Source: Clostridiales bacterium (GTDB lineage: Bacteria; Bacillota; Clostridia; Oscillospirales; Oscillospiraceae). From it: 64,000 nucleotides of DNA. Of the stretch, positions 31,121 through 40,373 are shown one piece after another. A program made the translations under genes and the position numbers. Each line of letters starts with the position of its first letter. Positions within the stretch are counted from its first letter, which is position 1. The stretch is from contig SFGJ01000003.1 of assembly GCA_004557655.1 (NCBI GenBank), forward strand, positions 74,391 to 138,390, read 5' to 3'. The notes under the pieces were generated by a model. It was not told the DNA's origin. It searched no databases and saw only the letters and a list, made by a program, of their open reading frames with translations.

Positions 31121-33109
31121 TCAGCTCACATCGATCATATCCAGATACTTATACCCGTTCTCGGCGATATACTCCTTCCGCCCCGCCAGGTTGTCCCCCA
31201 GCAGGAGGTCAAAAATGCGCTCGGTCTCTGCGGCCTCGTCCGGCAGGACCTTTACCAGCCGCCTTGTCTCCGGGTTCATGGTGGTCAGCCACATCATCTC
31301 CGGGTCGTTTTCACCCAGTCCCTTGGAGCGGTCGACTTTCACCTTCTTGCCCTCCAGAGACTTGAGGATGTCCGCCTTCTCCTTCTCGGAGTAGGCAAAC
31401 CAGGTCTTCTCCTTGCAGGTGATCTCAAACAGGGGCGTTTCCGCGATGTAGACATAGCCCTCTCGGATGAGGGTGGGACACAGGCGGTAGAGCATGGTGA
31501 GGATCAAGGTGCGGATCTGGAACCCGTCCACATCGCCATCGGTGCAAAGGATGACCTTGCTCCAGCGGAGATTGTTCAGGTCAAACTGGTTCAGGTCCTT
31601 CACCGCCTTGCCATGCACCTCCACGCCGCAGCCCAGGACCTTCATCAGATCCGTGATAATATCGCTCTTAAAGATCCGGGGATAGTCGGCCTTCAGGCAG
31701 TTGAGGATCTTGCCCCGGACGGGCATCAGCCCCTGGAACTCCGCATCCCGGCTCTGCTTGCAGGCGCCCAGAGCGGAGTCGCCCTCCACGATGTAGATCT
31801 CCCGCTTGCTCACGTCCTTGGTGCGGCAGTCCACGAACTTCTGCACCCGGTTGGCAATGTCGATCTTCTCCGTCAGCTTCTTTTTCTGGTTGATACGGGT
31901 CTTCTCTGCCGTTTCCCGGCTGCGCTTATTAACCAGCACCTGGTTGGCGATCTTGTCCGCGGCTTCGGGATTTTCGATGAAGTACACCTGCAGCTGCTCC
32001 CGGAGGAAGTCGTTCATGGCGTCCTGAATGAATTTGTTGGTGATGGACTTCTTGGTCTGATTTTCGTAGCTGGTCTGGGTGGAGAAATTGTTGCTGACCA
32101 GGATCAGGCAGTCCTGCACATCGGGATAGGTGATCTTCGTCTCGTCCTTGGTGTACTTCCCGGTGTCCTTCAGATACTTGTCGATGGCGTACACAAAGGC
32201 CAGGCGTGTGGCCTTTTCCGGGGAGCCGCCGTGCTCCAGAAAGCTGGAGTTGTGGTAATGCTCCACCAGGGACTGCTTGTTGGAAAAGCAGCAGGCTATG
32301 TTCATTTTCACCTTATATTCGGGCTTGTCCTCCCGGTCACGGCCCCGGCGTTCACATTCCCAACACACAGGCTCGGTAAAGGCGTCCTGCCCTGCCAGCT
32401 CCCGGATGTAGTCGGCGATGCCGTTTTCATAGAGGAAATCCTCACTGTCGAAGGCGGAGCCGTTCTGACTGCGCAGGCGGAAGGTGACCCCGGCGTTCAC
32501 CACGGCCTGCCGCTTCATTACATCCCGATAGTAAGACAGGGGGATGTGGATGTCCGTGAACACATCCAGATCCGGCAGCCAGTGAATGCGGGTGCCGGTC
32601 TTGCGCTTTTGGCTCTCCGGCAGGGGACGGGACTGCAGATCACCCACGATCTCGCCTTTTTCAAAGTGCAGGGAGTATTCTTTTCCCTCCCGCCAGACGG
32701 TGACGTCCATGTAGCGGCTGGCATACTGGGTGGCGCAGGAGCCCAGGCCATTGAGACCCAGGGAAAACTCGTAGTTTTCGCTGTTTTCGTTGTCATATTT
32801 GCCGCCGGCGTACAGCTCGCAGAACACCAGCTCCCAGTTGAAGCGGCCTTCCTTTTCGTTCCAGTCCACCGGGCAGCCACGGCCCATATCCTCCACCTGA
32901 ATGGAGAGGTCGGAAAATCTCGTCACGGTGATGAGCTGCCCATGGCCCTCCCGGGCCTCGTCAATGGCGTTGGACAGTATTTCAAATACGGCGTGCTCGC
33001 AGCCCTCCAGGCCGTCGGAGCCGAAGATGACCCCCGGACGCTTGCGCACACGATCCGCACCCTTGAGACTGGAAATGCTTTCGTTGTTGTAGTTCTTTTT
33101 CGTAGCCAT
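31121..33109 (-). CDS. parE: Topoisomerase IV/gyrase-like subunit B
   Basis: 662 residues. The GHKL ATPase domain shows RVRKRPGVIFGSDG, ILSNAIDEA (Asn-Glu/Asp region), DMGRGCPV and GLNGLGS; the transducer follows, and the Toprim domain has EGDSALGACKQSRDAEFQ and DGDVDG. This is a complete type IIA B subunit, though the DNxRGIPV-type wording is divergent from standard gyrase. It provides ATP-driven strand passage with the ParC-like protein. The start is ATG 33109 after AGGAGGG; twelve in-frame codons upstream overlap the promoter region and are rejected. Confidence 0.9.
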   Translation of the reverse strand: MATKKNYNNESISSLKGADRVRKRPGVIFGSDGLEGCEHAVFEILSNAIDEAREGHGQLITVTRFSDLSIQVEDMGRGCPVDWNEKEGRFNWELVFCELYAGGKYDNENSENYEFSLGLNGLGSCATQYASRYMDVTVWREGKEYSLHFEKGEIVGDLQSRPLPESQKRKTGTRIHWLPDLDVFTDIHIPLSYYRDVMKRQAVVNAGVTFRLRSQNGSAFDSEDFLYENGIADYIRELAGQDAFTEPVCWECERRGRDREDKPEYKVKMNIACCFSNKQSLVEHYHNSSFLEHGGSPEKATRLAFVYAIDKYLKDTGKYTKDETKITYPDVQDCLILVSNNFSTQTSYENQTKKSITNKFIQDAMNDFLREQLQVYFIENPEAADKIANQVLVNKRSRETAEKTRINQKKKLTEKIDIANRVQKFVDCRTKDVSKREIYIVEGDSALGACKQSRDAEFQGLMPVRGKILNCLKADYPRIFKSDIITDLMKVLGCGVEVHGKAVKDLNQFDLNNLRWSKVILCTDGDVDGFQIRTLILTMLYRLCPTLIREGYVYIAETPLFEITCKEKTWFAYSEKEKADILKSLEGKKVKVDRSKGLGENDPEMMWLTTMNPETRRLVKVLPDEAAETERIFDLLLGDNLAGRKEYIAENGYKYLDMIDVS

Positions 33110-33146
33110 ATAGCCCTCCTGCCGGCGATTCCGACCATACTTCACT

Positions 33147-33175
33147 ATTTTATCGTATTTTTTTCATTCTGGCAA
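33147..33175 (-). promoter_or_regulatory. Promoter of the parE operon
   Basis: Minus strand TTGCCA (33170-33175), 17 bases, TAAAAT (33147-33152), about 38 bases before the start codon. Confidence 0.7.
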
Positions 33176-33270
33176 GTGCTGCAGCGGAGTATGACAAAAA
33201 GACAAATAAGAGGTGAAAATGTTTAACGATTCTGCCTGGCATAACAAAAGCGCAACCACGAAAAACCAGC

Positions 33271-33313
33271 ATTCCACATAGAGTTTTGCACAGTTTCCAC
33301 AGGGTTTTCCACA
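33271..33313 (+). repeat. Cluster of TTTTCCACA-like (DnaA-box-like) words
   Basis: Four CACA-ending nonamers lie in 43 bases: ATTCCACA (33271), TTTTGCACA (33284), GTTTCCACA (33293) and TTTTCCACA (33305). The last two differ from the DnaA box TTATCCACA at one or two positions. The cluster lies between the parE promoter and the end of the P-type-ATPase-like gene. A function in replication control is unproven. Confidence 0.45.
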
Positions 33314-33456
33314 TTGTTATGTAAACAGAAAATCCGAGAAAAAGTTGCATAATTTTTCTTGTCTACATAAAAAGGCACACGAGGCGGCAAAAGACGGGTT
33401 CTTTCTCCGTGCAAAAGCGGGTCCCAGGCTTTTCCTGAGGCCCGCCGTAGGTGTTG

Positions 33457-35568
33457 TCAAAAATGCTTTACCTGCCCTGCCAGAAGCAGACCCGGCAGCA
33501 GCCACAAAAGCTGGAACAAGATCAGGCGCAAGGGCGTCAGAGAGGCGTATCCCCCCACGCCGGTGAGATAGTAGCACAGCAGGATGCCCGCTGCCGCCGC
33601 CAGAGTGGAAAGAGCGGTGACAAGCCGTACCGCCAGCAGCAGCTTGCGGCTGCCCAGCACCGTTTCGGCGTAGGGCATGAGCCCGTCCCGATAGACCAGA
33701 GCATAGGCGGGTCCCCGCTCCCGGGTCTTTTCCAGCAGAGAAAGGCGGGTCTCCACATCGGGGTAAATGGGCTTGGCGTCTACCTTGAAGCTGCGGCGCA
33801 AAAAAACCGGGGTAATGTTGCACCCACGCACTGCCAGCACCGGGGTAACACGGTTGCGCCGCAGCGCGCGCAGAGCCCAGTCCACATTCCGGGAGGGCTG
33901 GTACCGCAAGGCAAAAATTGCTGTGAGCTGGCCGTCCACCGCCAAAAACAATCCGGAGGACACCTTTAGCTCCTTGGGCAGGCGTACTTTCTGCTTGCGC
34001 ATGAAGTAGGTGCTGCCCAGCAGCACCGTTTCCCCATGAATGGTGCCGCCAGCGCCCCCCTCCTCAAACCAGCGGAAATCATCCAGCTCCTCAGCCCGGC
34101 CGCCCTGGTCCGAAAGAAGCTGCTCCAAAATCGGCAGCGCCTGGCTGTCTGCCGCTCTGGCAACCGCCACCGCATAGGACAGCACTCTCCCCAGCTCCTC
34201 GCCGTAGATCTTCATGCCGTTGAGGGCCAGCGTCCCCGCTGGGTACAGGTCCTCGTCGGTGATGACCATGCGCTTCACGCCGCTGATGGCCCGGGCGCCG
34301 CAGTAGCCCGCCACAGCGCAGCCGCTGTGGGACAGGCGGCGGCTAAGGAGATACATGGGCAGTGGCCCGGCCAGAGGCAGGCACAGGGGCATGGCCGCCG
34401 TCAGCAGGGCGGACAGCACCCACATGGGCTGCTCCGGCTTTACATCGGACAAACACACCACGCCCGCCAGCACGCAGGCGGTGGCCAGCAACAGAGGCAG
34501 CACCGAGTTCTGCCATCTCTGGGGCAGATCCGGCGTCATGGTGTGGGTGTAGAATCCCTCCATGCGGCCTTGCTGCTTCACGGCGCCGGCCTCCGTTTTC
34601 TCCACACTCCAAGGAGGGGTGCCCCCCAGATCCGCCAGACGGAAGCATTCCCGCCGGCCGGCGCACCGCAAATAAACGCTCCACTGGCAGCAAAATACCA
34701 CCAGTGCCACCGCTCCCGTCAGAGGCGGATGCGCCCCGCCTTTAAAAAGGCACCATACGCAGTCGCCCAGACATATCAAAGTCAGCAAAAATGCTCCTCC
34801 CGCGCTGGTAAAACATTTGTCCCGCAGATTTCCGATCATATCCCGCCACAGGGGCAGGGCAAAAAGGGCCTGCAGCAGCAATAGTCCGCCGGCCGCGCCA
34901 AAGCGCAGGCAGGGTGTGTTGGTCCACACCTCCGGAAGCGGGACAAGCGCCTCCGCCGCCGTAATGCCCACCAGCAGCACCGCCGGGATGAGGCACCGCA
35001 GGGTGGCTCCCCGGTGGCGGCGGCACAGCCGCTTCTGGTCAAATTCCGCATCCGCCATATCCGGCTCCTGCCGGACGGGCTCTTCCGCGGGCAGGGATTC
35101 CCTTTTGTCCGTCAGGCTGCGGGCAAACCGCCTGGCCGCCGCCAGTCTTGCCCGGCGCAGGGCGGCCCTGCGGAGCTTGCGCGTCTCCCGCTCCTGCTGC
35201 TGCATCTCCTGTCGCCGCTGGGCGGACTCCTCCTCCATGACGGCGGACACGGTGCGATCCATCACGTCCTCCAAGGAAACCAGCCGCTCCCGTGGGGCGG
35301 CGCTCTCTTTGGAGTCCGCCATCGGGGATTCCGGCTCCGCAGGCTCCGGGACAGGCTCGGGGCAGGACGTACAGACGGGCTCCTCCGCCGGGGATGCAGG
35401 CTCCTCTGCCGGCGGCTGCTCCGGGGCGGCAGGTACCGCAGGCGCACCGGTGCCGAACTCCGCCAGAATGTCCTCCAGCGCAAATTCCTCCGACACGGGT
35501 ACGCCCCGAATCAGCTCCGCCGTATCCGACAAAGCCCTGTTCAGTTCTTCCTCCGTGTATTTGCTCAT
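33457..35568 (-). CDS. Degenerate P-type ATPase-like membrane protein
   Basis: 703 residues. The first 190 or so are Pro/Glu-rich then strongly basic and probably disordered. Membrane pairs follow, and MPLCLPLAGPLPMYLLSRRLSHSG (about 393-416) aligns with the CPx span and downstream region of P1B ATPases, ending at an expected DKTGT site. There the sequence reads TDEDLYPAGT (437-446), so the phosphorylated Asp motif is altered. The usual TGD and GDGxNDxP motifs are also replaced (around 577-580 and 620-635), and the TGES actuator loop is not seen. It looks like a non-catalytic relative with an intact long frame. ATG 35568 lies just past rlmB on the same strand. Confidence 0.72.
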   Translation of the reverse strand: MSKYTEEELNRALSDTAELIRGVPVSEEFALEDILAEFGTGAPAVPAAPEQPPAEEPASPAEEPVCTSCPEPVPEPAEPESPMADSKESAAPRERLVSLEDVMDRTVSAVMEEESAQRRQEMQQQERETRKLRRAALRRARLAAARRFARSLTDKRESLPAEEPVRQEPDMADAEFDQKRLCRRHRGATLRCLIPAVLLVGITAAEALVPLPEVWTNTPCLRFGAAGGLLLLQALFALPLWRDMIGNLRDKCFTSAGGAFLLTLICLGDCVWCLFKGGAHPPLTGAVALVVFCCQWSVYLRCAGRRECFRLADLGGTPPWSVEKTEAGAVKQQGRMEGFYTHTMTPDLPQRWQNSVLPLLLATACVLAGVVCLSDVKPEQPMWVLSALLTAAMPLCLPLAGPLPMYLLSRRLSHSGCAVAGYCGARAISGVKRMVITDEDLYPAGTLALNGMKIYGEELGRVLSYAVAVARAADSQALPILEQLLSDQGGRAEELDDFRWFEEGGAGGTIHGETVLLGSTYFMRKQKVRLPKELKVSSGLFLAVDGQLTAIFALRYQPSRNVDWALRALRRNRVTPVLAVRGCNITPVFLRRSFKVDAKPIYPDVETRLSLLEKTRERGPAYALVYRDGLMPYAETVLGSRKLLLAVRLVTALSTLAAAAGILLCYYLTGVGGYASLTPLRLILFQLLWLLPGLLLAGQVKHF

Positions 35569-35578
35569 AGTCCTCGCT

Positions 35579-36352
35579 TTACATCCGGCGGCGCACCGCC
35601 TCATATAACAATATTGCCGCGGCAGCCGACGCATTCAGGGACGAGATATGCCCCTTCATGGGAATGCTCACCAGAAAGTCGCACTTTTCCCGCACCAGAC
35701 GGCCCATGCCGCTGCCCTCCGAGCCGATGACGATGGCCGCCGGGCCCTTGAGATCTGCCTCATACAAATCTGTGGTGCCATCGGCGGCGGTGCCGTAGAT
35801 CCACACGCCCTGCTTCTTCAGCTCCTCCAGGGTGGCGGGGAGATTGGCCACCCTCGCCACGGGCATATAGCTCACCGCCCCGGCCGAGGTCTTGCCTACA
35901 ATGGCCGTGAGACCAGCCGAGCGGCGCTTGGGGATGATGACCCCGTGGGCGCCGGCGCACTCCGCCGTGCGGAGAATGGCTCCCAGATTGTGGGGGTCGG
36001 AGATCTCGTCGCACACCACCAGCAGCGCTGGCTCCCCCTTCGCTGCGGCGGCAGAAAGCAGCGACTGCACGGACACATACTCCCGCATAGCCGCCAGAGC
36101 AATGACCCCCTGGTGGGCGTGGGTTCGGCTCATGCCGTCCAGCTTGCGCCGGTCGGCCTCCACCACCACGATGCCCTTCTCCCGGGCGCGGGAGGCAATG
36201 TGGCCCAGGGTCTTGTCCGTTTCCCCCTTAGCCAGGTATATTTTATCAATATTCTCACCGGAGCGCAGCGCCTCGATAACGGCGTTGCGGCCCTCGATGA
36301 TCCCGTCTGCCTCCGCCTGGAGCAGGGGCCGTTGTTTGTTGTTTTCTCTCAT
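35579..36352 (-). CDS. rlmB: 23S rRNA 2'-O-methyltransferase RlmB (TrmH family)
   Basis: 257 residues. An N-terminal L30e-like substrate domain (IIEGRNAVIEALRSGENIDKI, then RTHAHQGVIAL) precedes the SPOUT knot with DEISDPHNLGAILRTAE, VIGSEGSGM and IPMKGHISSLNASAAAAILLYE, all conserved. It methylates G2251 of 23S rRNA (or a related site) from S-adenosylmethionine. GAGGA precedes the start. It heads a leftward unit with the pseudo-ATPase gene eleven bases behind. Confidence 0.94.
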   Translation of the reverse strand: MRENNKQRPLLQAEADGIIEGRNAVIEALRSGENIDKIYLAKGETDKTLGHIASRAREKGIVVVEADRRKLDGMSRTHAHQGVIALAAMREYVSVQSLLSAAAAKGEPALLVVCDEISDPHNLGAILRTAECAGAHGVIIPKRRSAGLTAIVGKTSAGAVSYMPVARVANLPATLEELKKQGVWIYGTAADGTTDLYEADLKGPAAIVIGSEGSGMGRLVREKCDFLVSIPMKGHISSLNASAAAAILLYEAVRRRM

Positions 36353-36471
36353 CGTTCGTCCTCATGTGGATAGAATATGTAAATGGTATACATAAAATAG
36401 TATAGCACATACAGGGCATAATAGAAAGGCCAATTCATAGAAATTTTACAGGACACGCGGTTTTTTCGCCC

Positions 36472-36500
36472 TTGTCTGCCCTTTATTTATATGGTATACT
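36472..36500 (+). promoter_or_regulatory. Promoter of ftsH
   Basis: TTGTCT (36472-36477), 17 bases, TATACT (36495-36500), 54 bases before the start codon. Confidence 0.75.
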
Positions 36501-36554
36501 TCCAATAAATGCAATTGATCTCTGCACAGAGATTTTCAGCGGAAGGAGACCCCT

Positions 36555-38666
36555 ATGGATCCGAAAAACAATAACAACAAAAACAGCAAGGGCGGGCGCA
36601 ACCTCCGGGGGGTGCTGGTGCTGCTGGCCTGGGCCGTAGTGCTGACCATCGGTTTCAACTATTTTGCCGCCTATACCGGCAATGCCGCCCATAATTCCAC
36701 CAGCTTTGAGGTGGATTTCAGCGCTTTGGCGGATCTGGTGCGTGAGGACAAGATCGCCCGGGTGGAATTTGAGGACGGCAAGATCTATGCCGTCCCCATT
36801 GACGGCTATGTTTACACCGATGAGAGCGGCAAGGAACCGAAGACCTATACCAACTCCGAAAAAACCAAGGTCATTCTCTACACCACCCACATCAACAGCA
36901 GCAGTTTCTATGCGCTGCTGGATGAGCATCATGTGGCTTATACTGCGCCCGTGCAGGAGCAGATGAGTCCCATCCTGCAGTTTATGATCTCCTATATCCT
37001 GCCCACCATCCTCATGCTGGGAGCCTTCATGCTGGTGATGCGTCTTCTGTCCAGAAGCAGCGGCGGTATCGGCGGCATCGGCAATGTGGGCAAGTCCAAC
37101 GCCAAGGTGTATATGGAGAAGCAGACGGGTGTCACCTTCAAGGATGTGGCCGGTCAGGACGAGGCCAAGGAATCCCTGGAGGAGATCATCGACTTCCTTC
37201 ACAATCCCGGCAAGTATACCGCCATCGGCGCCAAGCTGCCCAAGGGAGCCCTGCTGGTTGGCTCTCCCGGTACAGGTAAGACCCTGCTGGCCAAGGCCGT
37301 GGCAGGCGAGGCCAATGTCCCCTTCTTCTCCATCTCGGGCTCGGACTTCGTGGAGATGTTTGTGGGCGTGGGCGCCAGCCGTGTGCGCGACCTGTTCAAG
37401 GAGGCCGCCAAGGTGGCTCCCTGCATCATCTTCATCGACGAGATCGACACCATCGGCAAATCCCGTGACGGCAGCCGTTTCGGCGGCAACGACGAGCGGG
37501 AGCAGACCCTCAATCAGCTTCTGGCAGAGCTGGACGGCTTTGACCCCTCCAAGGGCGTCATCGTTCTGGGCGCCACCAACCGGCCGGAGGTGCTGGATAA
37601 GGCGTTGCTGCGACCCGGCCGTTTTGACCGCCGCATCACTGTGGACCGGCCCAACATGGCAGGTCGTCTGGCGACCCTGCAGGTCCACACCCGCAACATC
37701 CATCTGGCGGAGGATGTGAATCTGGAAAAGATCGCCCAGGCCACCGCCGGCTGCGTGGGCGCGGATCTGGCGAACCTAGTCAACGAGGCCGCTCTGCGTG
37801 CCGTGCGCAAGGGACGCAAGGCTGTGAATCAGAATGACCTGCTGGTGGCCTTTGAGGTTGTCATCGCGGGCTCCGAGAAGAAGGGCACCGTCATCACCGA
37901 TGAGGAAAAGCGTATCATCGCCTACCATGAGGTGGGCCATGCGCTGGTGGCCGCCAAGCAGAAGAATGCCCAGCCTGTCAGCAAGATCACCATCGTGCCC
38001 CATACCCAGGGCGCCTTGGGCTACACCCTGCACCTGCCGGAGGAGGAAAAGTTCCTCATGTCCAAGGAGGACATTCTGGCGGAGATCCGCACCCTCCTGG
38101 CCGGACGCTCCAGCGAGGAGATCGTGTGCAATACCATGACCTCCGGCGCAGCCAACGACATTGAGCGGGCCACGGAGCTGGCCCGGAATCTGGTGGCCCG
38201 GTTCGGTATGTGCGACGAGTTCGATATGATGGCCCTGGGCACCATTCAGAGCCAGTATCTGGATGGCGGGTACTCCATGACCTGCGCCCAGGAGACCTAT
38301 GCCGCCGCCGACCGGGAGACCATCAAGGTCATCCGCCAGTGCCACCAGGAGGCCAGGCAGATCCTGGAGAACAACCGGGAGCTGCTGGACAAGATCGCCG
38401 CTTACCTTCTACAGAAGGAGACCATCACCGGTCAGGAGATGATGGCCATTATCGAGGGCCGAGATCCCGAGACCGTGGACAACTACGGCGCCACCCGGGA
38501 AGACAAGCCCAGGGCCTTCCGCCCCTCCATGCCCAATATCATTGAGGCTCCCGCCAAGCACATCAATATGGTGTCCGAGCCCATCCCCATGCCGGATTTT
38601 GACAAGCCGGAGGAGGACAAGCCGGCAGAGGACAAACCCCAGGGCGATAAGCCTGCGGAAGAATAA
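36555..38666 (+). CDS. ftsH: ATP-dependent zinc metalloprotease FtsH
   Basis: 703 residues. A short N-terminal membrane span, an extracytoplasmic domain (to about 140), and a second span precede the AAA module with Walker A GSPGTGKT near 236, Walker B FIDEID and the SRH arginine region RPGRFDRR. The zinc site HEVGH is at 458-462. It degrades membrane and regulatory proteins. The C-terminus carries an acidic EDKPAEDKP repeat tail. AAGGAG precedes the start. It is monocistronic. Confidence 0.97.
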   Translation: MDPKNNNNKNSKGGRNLRGVLVLLAWAVVLTIGFNYFAAYTGNAAHNSTSFEVDFSALADLVREDKIARVEFEDGKIYAVPIDGYVYTDESGKEPKTYTNSEKTKVILYTTHINSSSFYALLDEHHVAYTAPVQEQMSPILQFMISYILPTILMLGAFMLVMRLLSRSSGGIGGIGNVGKSNAKVYMEKQTGVTFKDVAGQDEAKESLEEIIDFLHNPGKYTAIGAKLPKGALLVGSPGTGKTLLAKAVAGEANVPFFSISGSDFVEMFVGVGASRVRDLFKEAAKVAPCIIFIDEIDTIGKSRDGSRFGGNDEREQTLNQLLAELDGFDPSKGVIVLGATNRPEVLDKALLRPGRFDRRITVDRPNMAGRLATLQVHTRNIHLAEDVNLEKIAQATAGCVGADLANLVNEAALRAVRKGRKAVNQNDLLVAFEVVIAGSEKKGTVITDEEKRIIAYHEVGHALVAAKQKNAQPVSKITIVPHTQGALGYTLHLPEEEKFLMSKEDILAEIRTLLAGRSSEEIVCNTMTSGAANDIERATELARNLVARFGMCDEFDMMALGTIQSQYLDGGYSMTCAQETYAAADRETIKVIRQCHQEARQILENNRELLDKIAAYLLQKETITGQEMMAIIEGRDPETVDNYGATREDKPRAFRPSMPNIIEAPAKHINMVSEPIPMPDFDKPEEDKPAEDKPQGDKPAEE

Positions 38667-38698
38667 AAGTCTAAAGGGGAAACCCCTGCGCAAATAAT

Positions 38699-38752
38699 AT
38701 GCTCCCCCCATGATCGGCCGCGAAAAAGTACCGTCGATCATGGAGGGAGCAT
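38699..38752. repeat. Long inverted repeat between ftsH and rluD
   Basis: Arms of 18 bases (38699-38716 and 38735-38752, one mismatch) enclose 18 bases. It could form a large hairpin ending both convergent transcripts, although no T run follows on either strand. Confidence 0.7.
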
Positions 38753-38826
38753 TGCTTTGCCACGAAAAGGCCCTGCGCCAGGAGAGAAGATCTGCCAAGT
38801 GAAAGACGGCCCCGGAGGATCCGCCC

Positions 38827-39744
38827 TTACCCCTGCCGCTTCAGTTTTTCCAGCATATGTGTGAATTCCTCCGGCAGCGGGCAGCGCAGGCTGACCGTCT
38901 TCCCGGTGGCAGGGTGGATGAACTGCAGCTCCGTGGCGTGGAGACACTGCCCCGTCAGGCCCGGTACGGGCTTTTTGGCGCCGTATACCGTGTCACCCAG
39001 GATGGGATGTCCGATGTGAGCCAGATGTACCCGGATCTGATGGGTGCGGCCGGTTTCCAGCCGGCAACGCAGATGGGTCACGCCGCCGTATCGGGCGATG
39101 ACCTCCCAGTGGGTCACGGCGTGCCGTCCGTCGGGCACCACGGCCATCTTTTTCCGGTCCGTCCGGTGCCGGCCGATGGGTGCGTCCACAGTGCCGCTGT
39201 CCTCCTTGAAATTTCCCACCGCCAGGCACTCGTAGGTGCGGGCCAATGTATGATCCGCCAGCTGCGCCGCCAGGAAAGCGTGAGCGGCGTCGTTTTTTGC
39301 TGCGATGATGAGCCCGCTGGTGTCCCGGTCAATGCGGTGGACGATGCCCGGCCTTAGCTGGCCGCCCACTCCGGACAGGCTCCCGGCACAGTGGTGCAGC
39401 AGGGCGTTGACCAGTGTGCCGTCGGGGTGACCCGGGGCGGGATGCACCACCATACCCACGGGTTTATTGACCACGATGACATCTCCGTCCTCGTACACGA
39501 TGTCCAGGGGAATGTCCTCCGGTCGTGCTTCCGGCTCCTCCGCCTCCGGCAGCTCCACGCACACTGTTTCGCCTCCGGCTATGCGCACACTCTTTCCGGC
39601 GGCCTTGCCGTTTACGGTGACGCAGCCGTTCTCGATGAGCCGTACCGCTGCCGAGCGGGTGGTGCCCTCCAGCCGACCCGCCAGGAAGCTGTCCAGCCGC
39701 AGCCCTGTGTCTTCAGTTGTGGCCGTCAGAGTCCTCGATTCCAT
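38827..39744 (-). CDS. rluD: RluD-type pseudouridine synthase
   Basis: 305 residues. An N-terminal S4 domain (LDSFLAGRL ... RSAAVRLIENGCVTVNGK) is followed by the catalytic domain with HRIDRDTSGLIIAAK (catalytic Asp), ARTYECLAVG and GRTHQIRVHLAHIGHPILGD. It makes pseudouridines in 23S rRNA. ATG 39744 after GGAAGGGG lies 32 bases inside the lspA frame, so the two overlap. The longer reading from 39888 is rejected. The lspA-rluD pair is classical in bacteria. Confidence 0.95.
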   Translation of the reverse strand: MESRTLTATTEDTGLRLDSFLAGRLEGTTRSAAVRLIENGCVTVNGKAAGKSVRIAGGETVCVELPEAEEPEARPEDIPLDIVYEDGDVIVVNKPVGMVVHPAPGHPDGTLVNALLHHCAGSLSGVGGQLRPGIVHRIDRDTSGLIIAAKNDAAHAFLAAQLADHTLARTYECLAVGNFKEDSGTVDAPIGRHRTDRKKMAVVPDGRHAVTHWEVIARYGGVTHLRCRLETGRTHQIRVHLAHIGHPILGDTVYGAKKPVPGLTGQCLHATELQFIHPATGKTVSLRCPLPEEFTHMLEKLKRQG

Positions 39745-40213
39745 GGGCTTTCCCCTTCCTGTCGTATTTATCATAGAACCACAGGTAGTACACGGAGCCC
39801 AGAATGGCGCCCACCACCACGAAGCAGTCCGCCAGATTGAAGACCGGATAGGAAAACAGCGGAGAAATGTCCAGCATATCCACCACATAGCCGTGCCACA
39901 CCCGGTCGATCATGTTGCCCAGGCCGCCGCCGATAATGAAGATCCCCGCCGTCACGCCCAGCCGGTGCCGCACGATCTTCTTCATGAGCAGCACCGCCAC
40001 GGCGATCATCAGCACGGAGGTGATGACGAGCAGGACGATCGTTTTTCCCGACAGACTGGACCACGCTGCGCCGTAGTTGTGCAGCCGGGTCAACTGCATC
40101 ACACCCGGAATAAGGGGGACGGACTCACCCAAAGCCAGGTTTGTCACCGTCCAGTATTTAAGTCCCTGGTCCAGCCCGATGAGGGCGATCAGTGCCGCAA
40201 TGCTCCATACCAT
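39713..40213 (-). CDS. lspA: Lipoprotein signal peptidase (signal peptidase II)
   Basis: 166 residues with four membrane spans. IGLDQGLKYW is the first-span motif, and the catalytic aspartates sit in GGGLGNMIDRVWHGYVVDML and YPVFNLADCFVVVG. It cleaves the signal peptides of the several lipoproteins seen in this window. ATG 40213, seven bases after AGGAG, is chosen over the nearer ATG 40219. It shares an operon and a 32-base overlap with rluD. Confidence 0.93.
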   Translation of the reverse strand: MVWSIAALIALIGLDQGLKYWTVTNLALGESVPLIPGVMQLTRLHNYGAAWSSLSGKTIVLLVITSVLMIAVAVLLMKKIVRHRLGVTAGIFIIGGGLGNMIDRVWHGYVVDMLDISPLFSYPVFNLADCFVVVGAILGSVYYLWFYDKYDRKGKAHGIEDSDGHN

Positions 40214-40245
40214 AGTCATACTCCTCGCCATTATTTGCTGCCCCT

Positions 40246-40274
40246 ATCATACACGAACTGCCGGAAATTTGCAA
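40246..40274 (-). promoter_or_regulatory. Promoter of lspA-rluD
   Basis: Minus strand TTGCAA (40269-40274), 17 bases, TATGAT (40246-40251). Confidence 0.75.
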
Positions 40275-40284
40275 CGGCATATGC

Positions 40285-40313
40285 TTGTTTTACCATGGCG
40301 AATGTGGTATAAT
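40285..40313 (+). promoter_or_regulatory. Promoter of the miaB-mutLS cluster
   Basis: TTGTTT (40285-40290), 17 bases, TATAAT (40308-40313), 60 bases before the miaB start. Confidence 0.75.
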
Positions 40314-40373
40314 TTCTTAATTAAAGTCGAATCATAGCGCCATTTCTCCAATGGTTGCTTACGGAGGTATATT

